Positions 1 through 9,800 of a DNA stretch of 33,692 nt are shown piece after piece. The notes under the pieces are model-generated. The model searched no databases and had not been told where the DNA came from. It saw nothing but the letters and a program-made list of their open reading frames with translations. The DNA is taken from assembly GCA_947625965.1 (NCBI GenBank), contig CANQQO010000110.1:1-33692 (forward strand), written 5' to 3'. Both the position numbers and the translations under genes were made by a program. Each line of letters starts with the position of its first letter. Position 1 is the stretch's first letter. Origin of the DNA: an uncultured Oscillospiraceae bacterium (GTDB lineage Bacteria > Bacillota > Clostridia > Oscillospirales > Oscillospiraceae).

Positions 1-342
1 GAGCGGGAGATGGAAGTGACCAGCCGCGTCCTCTCCGCGCCCACCTGTTACAAGGACGGCAGCGAGGTCTACACCGCCACCCTGACCCTGGACGGGGTGA
101 CCTACCAGGACACCCGGGTGAGGCTACTTCCCCGGCTCCGCCACGCATATGAAAACGGCTTCTGCATCCATTGCGGCGAGGCGGCGCCCACCATGCCCAC
201 GCCGTCCGACGCCGCCGGACCCGCTGAGGACGACACGCCCAAGACCGGCGACGTAACACCTCTGGCTCTTTACCTGATCGCTTGGACACTGGCGGGAATC
301 GGTGCTGCCTTCTGCGGAATTTCCATGAAAAGAAGACGTTAA
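1..342 (+). CDS. C-terminal fragment of a sortase-anchored surface protein (5' end outside window)
   Basis: The frame is open from the first base and ends at TAA 340-342, so only the last 113 residues are present. The visible part carries a motif of the type HAYENGFCIHCG (two CxxC-type cysteines), common near the C-terminus of clostridial extracellular proteins. A short proline/alanine-rich linker follows, then a sorting signal: TPKTGD, a hydrophobic stretch (TPLALYLIAWTLAGIGAAFC) and a basic tail (KRRR). By family knowledge this means covalent anchoring to peptidoglycan by a sortase after export. The giant protein encoded opposite ends in the same TPKTGD, so one sortase may process both. The function of the missing N-terminal part cannot be judged. 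The ATG at base 10 is internal and not a start. Confidence 0.8.
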   Translation, partial: EREMEVTSRVLSAPTCYKDGSEVYTATLTLDGVTYQDTRVRLLPRLRHAYENGFCIHCGEAAPTMPTPSDAAGPAEDDTPKTGDVTPLALYLIAWTLAGIGAAFCGISMKRRR

Positions 343-424
343 CGGTTCGGTCAGGGCCATGCCCTGATAGAATTCCCACACCCCGGAGGAAAAAATGACA
401 AGCACGTTCCTCCGGCCAAGACAA

Positions 425-455
425 GAGGGGCCGGTTCGCCGGCCCCTCAGTTTTT
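425..455 (+). terminator. Intrinsic terminator of the partial surface-protein gene
   Basis: A perfect 10-bp stem, 425-434 paired with 439-448, is closed by a TTCG loop and followed by AGTTTTT. It lies 82 bases after the stop codon at 342. The hairpin also forms one edge of structured repeat copy A. Confidence 0.85.
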
Positions 456-704
456 CAAATAGCCTTTCCAAGTTTGCCGTCCGAAGACGGCAAATCGATT
501 TCGATTCATTTTTAGCCAGCGCGTGTACCTGGCTAAAAATACCTCTCAGGCGGTAGTCGTGCGAATCGGGGAAAAATCCCCGGCAAGTGTGCGGGTCAGC
601 CTGTAATCCCCTCTAAACGGGAGCCCAGCGAAGTGAGTCCCATTTGGGAGGCTGTCAAAAGCGAATGTTTTTTGACCGCCTCAGGAGCCGGCTCACCGGC
701 TCCT
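425..704 (-). repeat. Multi-hairpin intergenic repeat, copy A
   Basis: This stretch aligns, as reverse complement, with 28427-28713. Shared helices (plus-strand coordinates) are 473-481/486-494, 508-519/529-540, a 5-bp helix GCCTG/CAGGC around a variable arm, an AAATGGGA-type helix near 613-643, and a GAGGC...GCCTC helix at about 649-682. Hairpins 425-448 and 683-704 bound it. Loop GCGTGTA in the second helix is conserved. Strand is set to minus because on that strand the first helix has a C(UUCG)G tetraloop, matching C(UGCG)G in copy B; orientation remains uncertain. It lies between two convergent genes. It could be a structured RNA, a 3'-UTR element or a non-autonomous mobile repeat. No protein-coding role is apparent. 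Confidence 0.8.
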
Positions 705-743
705 CACACGCTGCGGTCCCCTTTCGTGGCCTTTTGACAGTTT

Positions 744-777
744 GAGCCCGGGGCGAATGCCCCGGGCTCATCTTTTT
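744..777 (+). terminator. Terminator-like hairpin between repeat A and the giant gene
   Basis: Perfect 11-bp stem 744-754/759-769 with loop GAAT, followed on the plus strand by ATCTTTTT. The T-run is on the plus side, so it would stop plus-strand transcription leaving repeat A. On the minus strand, where the giant gene ends at 833, the hairpin is followed by AAACTGTC and has no T-run. It may still act weakly in that direction. Confidence 0.6.
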
Positions 778-832
778 CGGTGGTCTGTTGCCCCTGCCCC
801 TTGTGGGGGCGGGGAAACAGATAGTTGGTTGA

Positions 833-3800
833 TCAGAAGCGGCGCTTCTTCCGCATGGGGTATGCCGCCGCCAAGGCCAGCAGAGACACCGCCATCATCA
901 CCAGGTAGATGGCCGGGCTGCCAGCGTCGCCGGTCTTGGGCGTGTCGCCGGGCGTGGAGGGATTCGTCGGAGTCGTAGTCGGCGTTGTCGTCTCATCGGG
1001 AGGAGGCGGCAACGGATCTCTCCGGTTCACAAAGTCCGCTTCCGCTGTCTCATCCGCCACGATCTCGCCGGTTTCACCGGTGTACGTGGTGCGGTAGCCG
1101 TCCTTGTCGGCCTCCTGCTCCGTGACCTCATAGGCCACTCCGTCCGGCAGGCCCACAGCGCGGGCACTCTCGCCATGCCGCAGCGTAAACTCCGCAACGC
1201 CGTCGTGGAAGTCCATGTCTCCATACAGCCCGTTGATGCTCTTGTCGCTGAGCGTCACCGTGAAGTGGAAGACCTTGTTCTTGTCTCCGAGCTCGCCTTC
1301 CACGATCTTAGTCACCAGCAGGTCGCCGACAGGCTTCAGCGGGTTGGGAATGATCTCGGTGAGCACCTCATCGTCGTTGCCTACCGTCACGCCGGCCTGG
1401 TTCAGGATCCGATCGTCCTCGCCCTCGCCGGGCTCGTCCGGGTATTCCCAATGCTTCGCCGCGTTTCTGTTCACGCGGACCTCCAGGGTCACGTCGCCCT
1501 CGTCGCCGCCGTCGCGGGCGGTCAGGGTCCACGTCACCTGGTGGAGCTGCGGATCGTAGACGATCGTGATCCCCTTCGCCTCGTCCTTGGCCTCGTAGCC
1601 ATCGGCCGCGTTCAGAGTCACGCCGTCAAAGCTGGCGCTGACAAAGTCCACGCCGGGATCCAGCTTGTCCCGGATCACCACGTTTGCGGGCTCCGTATGA
1701 CCGTTCTTCCAGTGGATCGTGTAGTCTACCAGATCTCCGGTCTTGACGATCTCACCCTCGCCAGGATTGGTCTCCGTCTTCTCGGGCACCGGGTTCTCCA
1801 CGATCTCCGTCTGGGCGCTGTCGTTGTCCACACTGACAATGGCCTGGTTCAGGACCTCGTAGTCCTTCTCGCCGTCGTCGCCTTCGCCGTTATCGTAGTC
1901 CCACTTGGCCGTGGCGTTCTCATTCACCTTCACGTCCAGACCAACGGTCCCTTCAGCGCCGGGCGCCTGCTTGTCCAGAGTCCAGGTGACGGTATGGGTC
2001 GCTTTGTCGTAGGCGATGGTCACATCACCCTCAGTGATGGAGCCCTCTTCGGTCAGATTCAGTTCGCCATAGCTGGCACTGACGAAGTCCACGCCGGGAT
2101 CCAGCTTGTCCGTAATCACGATCTTGGCGGGCTGGTCCTTGGTGTTCTTCCAGGTGATGTCATAGTGGATGACATCACCCACGGCCACATGGCTGCCTGC
2201 GCCGGGATCGGTCTCCGTCTTCTCGGGCACCGGGTTCTCCACCTGGTTCGTGACCTTGTGGTCGTTGCCGACGGTCACCTCGGCGCGGTTGATGACCTGG
2301 TGGTCCTTATCGTCGCCCTGGCTGCCGCCGCCGGTCTCGTCGCCGTAGGTCCAAGTCTTCACGGCGTTCTCGTTGACCCGCACGGTCAGGATCACCTTTC
2401 CGGTCTCGCCGGCCGGGAAGTGCTGGATGGTCCAGGTCACCTTATGGGCAGAGGCGTCATACGTAATGGTAACGGCACATTCCGCGTCGCCCACTGTGAC
2501 AGTGCCATTGATAGAGGTGCTGGAGTGGTCCTCCTTTGCCTTCAGTTCCACATTGCCGTAGCTGGCGCTGACAAAGTCCACACCGGCATCCAGCCAATCC
2601 TCGACCTTGACTTCCTTCGCGGTGTCTTGGCCGTTCTTCCAGCCGATCTCGTAGGTGATGGGATCGCCCACACCCACGGGCGCGCCGTCGCCGGGATTGG
2701 TTTCCGTCTTCTCGGGTACCGGGTTCTCCACGATCTCCGTCTGGGCGCTCTCGTTGTCCACACTGACAGTGGCCTGGTTCAGGACCTCATAGTCCTTCTC
2801 GCCGTCGTCGCCGGCACCATTGTCGTAGTCCCACTTGGCTGCGGCGTTCTCGTTCACCTTCACGTCCAGGCCCACGGTCCCTTCGGCGTCGGCATTCTGT
2901 CTGCCCAGGGTCCAGGTCACCATGCGGTCCGTTGCGTTGTAGGAAATGCTGACGCCATTGCCGCCGTCCACATGGGTCTGCCCGGCTTCCAGGATCAGGT
3001 CGCCGTAGTTGGCGCTGACGAAGTCCACACCGGGATCCAGCTTGTCCGTGATCTGGATCACAGCGGGCTGGTCCTTGGTGTTCTTCCAGGTGATGTCATA
3101 GTGGATGGCATCTCCCACGCCCACTAGGCTGCCTTCGCCAGGATCGGTTTCCGTCTTCTCAGGCACCGGGTTCTCCACCTGGTCCGTGACCTTGTGGTCG
3201 TTGCCGACGGTCACTTCGGCGCGGTTGATGACCTGATGGTCCTTCCCGCTGTCCTGGCTGCCGCCGTCGGTCGCACCGTTATAGGCCCAAGTCTTCACGG
3301 CGTCCTCGTTGACCCGCACAGTCAGGGTCGCCTTTCCGCTCTCGCCGGCTGGGAAGTTCTGGATAGTCCAGGTCACCTTATGGGTGGCGGCGTCATACGC
3401 AATGGTAACGTCACATTCCGCGCCGCCCACTGTGACGGTGCCATTGATCGAGGTGCTGGATTGGTCTTCCTTAGCCTCCAGTTCCACATTGCCGTAGCTA
3501 GCGCTGACAAAGTCCACACCGGCATCCAGCCAATCCTCCACGGTGACGGTTTCCGCCTGGTCGTGGGCGTTGGCCCAGCCGATCTCATAGGTGATGGGAT
3601 CGCCCACACCCACGGGCGCGCCGTCGCCGGGATCGGTTTCCGTCTTCTCGGGCACCGGGTTGTCCACTTCCTCCGTCTGGACGGTCGTGTTGCCCACGGT
3701 GACTTCGGCCTGGTTCCGGATCAGGTAATCGTCATCAGTGCCGGGGTTGTCGGGATAGGTCCAGCCCTTCTTGGCGTTTTCATTGACCTTCACGTACAGA

Positions 3801-6800
3801 TCGACCGTTCCGTAGTCACCGGCGGCTCGATTCTTCAGAGTCCAGGTGACGGTATGGGTCGCTTTGTCGTAGGTGATAGTCACATCACCCTCAGTGATGG
3901 ACCCCTCTTCGGTCAGCTTCAGTTCGCCATAGCTTGCGCTGACGAAGTCCACGCCGGGATCCAGCTTGTCCTTGATCGTCACGGTGGCGTTCTGGATCTT
4001 GGGATTGTTCCAATCGATCTGGTAATGGACCGTCTGGCCAATCGTGACCTGTTCGCCCTCGCCGGGATCTACTTCGGTCTTCTCGGGCAGCGGGTTCTCC
4101 ACCTGGTCTGTGACCTTGTGGTCCTCGCCGACGGTCACCTCGGCGCGGTTGATGACCTGGTGGTCCTTATCGCCGCTCTGGCTGCCGCTGCCGGTATCAC
4201 CGTCATAGTCCCAAGTCTTCACGGCGTTCTCGTTGACCCGCACGGTCAGGGTCGCCTTTCCGCTCTCGCCGGCCGGGAAGTCCTGGATGGTCCAGGTCAC
4301 CTTATGGGCAGAGGCGTCATACGCAATGGTAACGTCACATTCCGCGCCGCCCACTGTGACGGTGCCATTGATCGAGGTGCTGGATTGGTCTTCCTTAGCC
4401 TCCAGTTCCACATTGCCGTAGCTAGCGCTGACAAAGTCCACACCGGCATCCAGCCAATCCTCCACGGTGACGGTTTCCGCCTGGTCGTGGGCGTTGGCCC
4501 AGCCGATCTCATAGGTGATGGGATCGCCCACACCCACGGGCGCGCCGTCGCCGGGATCGGTTTCCGTCTTCTCGGGCACCGGGTTGTCCACTTCCTCCGT
4601 CTGGACGGTCGTGTTGCCCACGGTGACTTCGGCCTGGTTCCGGATCAGGTAATCGTCATCAGTGCCGGGGTTGTCGGGATAGGTCCAGCCCTTCTTGGCG
4701 TTTTCATTGACCTTCACGTACAGATCGACCGTTCCGTAGTCACCGGCGGCTCGATTCGCCAGAGTCCAGGTGACGGTATGGGTCGTTTTGTTGTAGGTGA
4801 TGGTCACATCACCCTCAGTGATGGACTCCCCTTCGGTCAGCTCCACACCATCATAGCTTGCGCTGTCGAAGTCCACGCCGAGATCCAGCTTATCCGTGAT
4901 CGTCACGGTGGCGTTCTCGAGCTTGGAATTGTTCCAATCGATCTGGTAATGGACCGTCTGGCCAATCGTGACCTGTTCGCCCTCGCCGGGATCTACCTCG
5001 GTCTTCTCGGGCACCGGGTTCTCCACCTGGTCCGTGACCTTGTGGTCGTTGCCAATGGTCACCTCGGCGCGGTTGATGACCTCGTGGTCCTTATCGCTGC
5101 CCGGGCTGCCGCTACCGGCTTCACCGTCGTAGGCCCAAGTCTTCACGGCGTCGTCGTTGACCCGCACGGTCAGGGTTGCCTTTCCGCTCTCGCCGGCCGG
5201 GAAGTTCTGGATGGTCCAGGTCACCTTATGGGTGGCGGCCTCATACGTAATGGTAACATCACATTTCGCGCCGCCCACTGTGACAGTGCCATTGACAGAG
5301 GTGCTGGAATGGTCTTCCTTTGCCTCCAGTTCCACATCGCCGTAGCTGGCGCTGACAAAGTCCACACCGGCGTCCAGCCAATCCTCCACGGTGACGTCTT
5401 CCGCCTGGTCGTGGGCGTTGGCCCAGCCGATCTCATAGGTGATGGGATTGCCCACACCCACGGGTACGCCGTCGCCGGGGGTGGCTTCGGTCTTCTCCAC
5501 CACCGGGTTGTCCACTTCCTCCGTCTGGACGGTCGTGTTGCCCACGGTGACGTCGGCCTGGTTCCGGATCAGGTAATCGTCCTCAGTGCCGGGATTGTTG
5601 GGATATTCCCAGCCCTTCTTGGCGTTTTCATTGACCTTCACGTACAGATCGACCGTTCCGTAGTCACCGGCGGCTCGATTCGCCAGAGTCCAGGTGACGG
5701 TATGGGTCGTTTTGTTGTAGGTGATGGTCACATCACCCTCAGTGATGGACTCCCCTTCGGTCAGCTCCACACCATCATAGCTTGCGCTGTCGAAGTCCAC
5801 GCCGAGATCCAGCTTATCCGTGATCGTCACGGTGGCGTTCTCGAGCTTGGAATTGTTCCAATCGATCTGGTAATGGACCGTCTGGCCAATCGTGACCTGT
5901 TCGCCCTCGCCGGGATCTACCTCGGTCTTCTCGGGCACCGGGTTCTCTACCTGGTCCGTGACCTTGTGGTCGTTGCCGATGGTTACCTCGGCGCGGTTGA
6001 TGACCTCGTGGTCCTTATCGCCGCCCTGGCTGCCGCTGCCAGCTTCACCGTCGTAGGCCCAAGTCTTCACGGCGTTCTCGTTGACCCGCACGGTCAGGGT
6101 CGCCTTTCCGCTCTCGCCAGCCGGGAAGTTCTGGATGGTCCAGGTCACCTTATGGGTGGCGGCGTCATACCTAATGGTAACGTCACATTTCGCGCTGCCC
6201 ACTGTGACGGTGCCATTGATCGAGGTGGTGGAGTGGTCCTCCTTTGCCTCCAGTTTCACATTGCCGTAGCTGGCACTGACAAAGTCCACACCGGCATCCA
6301 GCCAATCCTCCACGGTGACGGTTTCCACCTGATCGTGGGCGTTGGCCCAGCCGATCTCATAGGTGATGGGATCGCCCACACCCACGAGCGCGCCGTCGCC
6401 AGGATCGGTTTCGGTCTTCTCCACCACCGGGTTGTCCACTTCTTCCGTCTGGACGTGATAGTTGCCCACGGTGACTTCGGCCTGGTTCCGGATCAGATAA
6501 TCGTCATCAGTGCCGGGGTTGTCGGGATAGGTCCAGTCCTTCTTGGCGTTTTCATTGACCTTCACGTACAGATCAACCGTTCCGTAGTCACCGGCGGCTC
6601 GATTCGTCAGAGTCCAGGTGACGGTATGGGTCGCTTGGTTGTAGGTGATGGTCACATCGGTACCAGAGGCAGTCCCTTCTTTGGTCAGCTCCACGCTGCC
6701 GAAGCTTGCGCTGACAAAGTCCACGCCGGGATCCAGCTTGTCCGTGATCGTCACGGTGGCGTTCTCGAGCTTGGAATTGTTCCAATCGATCTGGTAATGG

Positions 6801-9800
6801 ACCGTCTGGCCAATCGTGACCTGTTCGCCCTCGCCGGGATCTACCTCGGTCTTCTCAGGCACCGGGTTCTCCATGGTGTCGGTAAAGACCTTGCCATGGT
6901 TGCCCAGTTGCACGGAGGCCCGGTTGATCAGCTCATGGTCCTCGCCCTCGCCTGTCGCACCGGCGTCCGTGTTCCCCTGGTAGGTCCAGGTCGTGTAAGC
7001 GTTCTCGTTGACCTCAACGGTCAGCTCCACGTGCTCCGCCGTCTGCTTCCGAGGATTCGTAATGGTCCAGGTGACAGTGTGGCTATCCGCGTTATACTCG
7101 ATTCGGACTTGGGATACCACACCGTTCAGCGTGACCGTGCCAGTGGCAGTATTGCTATTGCCGTTCGCGTTCAAGGTCACGCCGCCGTAGCTGGCGCTGA
7201 CGAAGGTACCGCCAATATCCAGCGGATCCACCACGGTCACGGTCTGCGTCGTCGGATCGGTGACGGTCCAACTGATCTCGTAGGTGACCTGTTCACCCAC
7301 CTCGACCTGCTCGCCGTCGCCGGGGTAGGTCTCGGTCTTCGCGATCAGCGGGTTCTCCACGATCTCCGTCTGGGCGTGTTTGTTGTCCACGCTGACGGTA
7401 GCCTGGTTCATGACCTTATAGTCCTTCTCGCCGTCGCCGCCGTCGCCAGTGGCATAGTCCCACTTGGCCGTGGCGTTGCCGTTCACCTTCACATCCAGGC
7501 CAACGGTCCCGCCGATGTTGGCATCCTGCTCGTCCAGGGTCCAGGTGACGGTATGGGTCGCTTTGTTGTAGTCAATGGTCACATTGCCCACAGTGATGGG
7601 CCCTTCTCCGGACAGAGTCACGGTGCCATAGCTGGCGCTGATGAAGTCCACACCGGGATCCAACTCGTCCGTGATCACGATCTTGGCGGGCTGGTCCTTG
7701 GTGTTCTTCCAGGTGATGTCGTAGTGGATGGTATCCCCCACGCCCACTAGGTTGCCCTCACCGGGAGTCGCCGCCTCGGTCTTCTCGGGCACCGGGTTCT
7801 CCACCTGGTCCGTGATCATGTGGTCGCCGCCGATGTTCACCTCGGCGCGGTTGATAACCTGGTGGTCCTTATCGCTGCCCAGGCTGCCGCCGCCGGCTTC
7901 ACTGCCGTAGGTCCAGGTCGTTATCGCGTTCTCGTTGACCCGAACGGTCAGGGTCAGATGCCCGCTCTGGCCGCTGGGGAACTCGGTGAGGGTCAGGGTG
8001 ACCTTGTGGGCAACGGCGTCATAGGCCAGATTCACATTCGTGGCGCTATTGTTCGTCATCGCGGTGTCAATGGTCACACTGTCATAGGTGGCGCTGACAA
8101 AGTCCACACCGGCGTCCAGCCAATCTTCCACTTTGACGGTTTCCGCCTGATCGTGGGCGTTGGCCCAGCCGATCTCATAGGTGATCAACTGCCCAACCTC
8201 CACGGGCGCGCCGTCGCCGGGATCCGTCTCGGTCTTCTCCACCAACGGGTTGTCCACTTCCTCCGTCTGGACGGTCGTGTTGCCCAGGGCGACGTCGGCA
8301 CGGTTCCGAATCAGGTAATCGTCCTCAGTGCCGGGAGTGTCGGGATACTCCCAACCCTTCTTGGCGTTTTCATTGACCTTCACGTACAGATCGACCACTC
8401 CGCCGATACCGGCGGCTCGATTCTTCAGAGTCCAGGTGACGGTATGGGTCCCTTTGTCGTAGGTGATGGTCACATCATCAGTACCAGAAGAGGTAGGATC
8501 TTCTCCGCTCAGAGTCACGTCGCCGAAGCTGGCGCTGACAAAGTCCACGCCGGGATCCAGCTTGTCCGTGATCGTCACGGTGGCATTCTCGAACTTGGGA
8601 TTGTTCCAATCGATCTGGTAATGGACCTCCTGGCCAATCGTGACCGGCTTGCCCTCGCCGGGATCTACCTCGGTCTTCTCGGGCAGCGGGTTCTTCATGG
8701 TGTCGGTAAAGACCCTACCATTGTTGCCCAGTTGCACGGAGGCCCGGTTGATCAGCTCATGGTCCTTGCCTTCGCCTGGCGTACCGGCATCCGCGTCGTC
8801 CTGGTAGGTCCAGGTCGTGTACGCTTTCTCGTTGACCTCAACGGTCAGCTCCACGTGCTCCGCCGTCTCCAACGGAGGATTCGTAATGGTCCAGGTGACA
8901 GTGTGGCTATCCGCATCATAATGAATGGTAACTGTGGATCCCGCACCGACACTGCCGGTAGTATTGCTATTGCCATTGTTCGCGTTCAGGGTCACGCCGC
9001 CGTAGCTGGCGCGGACGAAGGTACCGCCAATATCCAGCGGATCCACCACGGTCACGGTCTGCGTCGTCGGATCCGTGACGGTCCAACTGATCTCGTAGGT
9101 GACCTGTTCACCCACCTCGACCTGCTCGCCGTCGCCGGGTTCCGTCTCGGTCTTCGCGATCAGCGGGTTCTCCACAATATTGGTCTTGACCTCGGGTTTG
9201 TTGTCCACAATGACGCCGGCCTGGTTCTCGACCTTCTGATCCACGGTGGCGTTCTCGTTGACCACGGTCTCCAGCGCAACCGTGCCATAGGCGCCGGCGG
9301 CTCGCTCCGCCAAGGTCCAGGTGACGGTATGGGTCTCCTTGTTATAGGTGATGGTCACATTGGTACCAGTAGCATCACCTTCACCGGTCAGAGTCACGTC
9401 GCCGAAGCTGGCGCTGACAAAGTCCAGACCCGGATCCAGTGCATCAGTGATCGTCACGGTGGCTTCCTTCAAAATGCCGTCGTCATCCACGGCGTCGTTG
9501 ACCCAACTGATCTCGTAGGTGATGTGAGTGCCCACGCCCACGATCTTCCCGTCGCCGGGGACGGGCTCGGTCTTCATGGGACCGGGCGTGTTGGTAACGA
9601 CGACTGACACATCGGTGTTGAAGTCCACAGTGCCGGTGGCGTTGTTGATAACGGACTCAAAGGGATCCTGCTCCGCCTCGGTGACGGTATAGCGGGTGCC
9701 GCCGGGCAGGCCCTTAATCTCGACCTTCTCGCCGTCCTTCAACTGGAAGGTAAGCACATAGACGTTTCCGCTGCCTTCGAAGGGCGGCAGGGAGGTCTCG

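Noticed and set aside
124-471. Minus-strand frame of 115 codons near the left end
   Set aside because: It covers the terminator and the opposite strand of the clear sorting-signal gene; no support.
3157-6857. CRISPR array
   Set aside because: The repeats are long, contiguous and coding, without unique spacers. The 33-bp and 21-bp repeats are also contiguous coding linkers. No cas genes are present.
3194-7750. Plus-strand open frame of 1518 codons inside the giant gene
   Set aside because: It is antisense to the repeat array, mirrors the same repeats, and has no ribosome site, signal peptide or recognisable domain. The repeat structure of the real gene keeps the opposite frame open.
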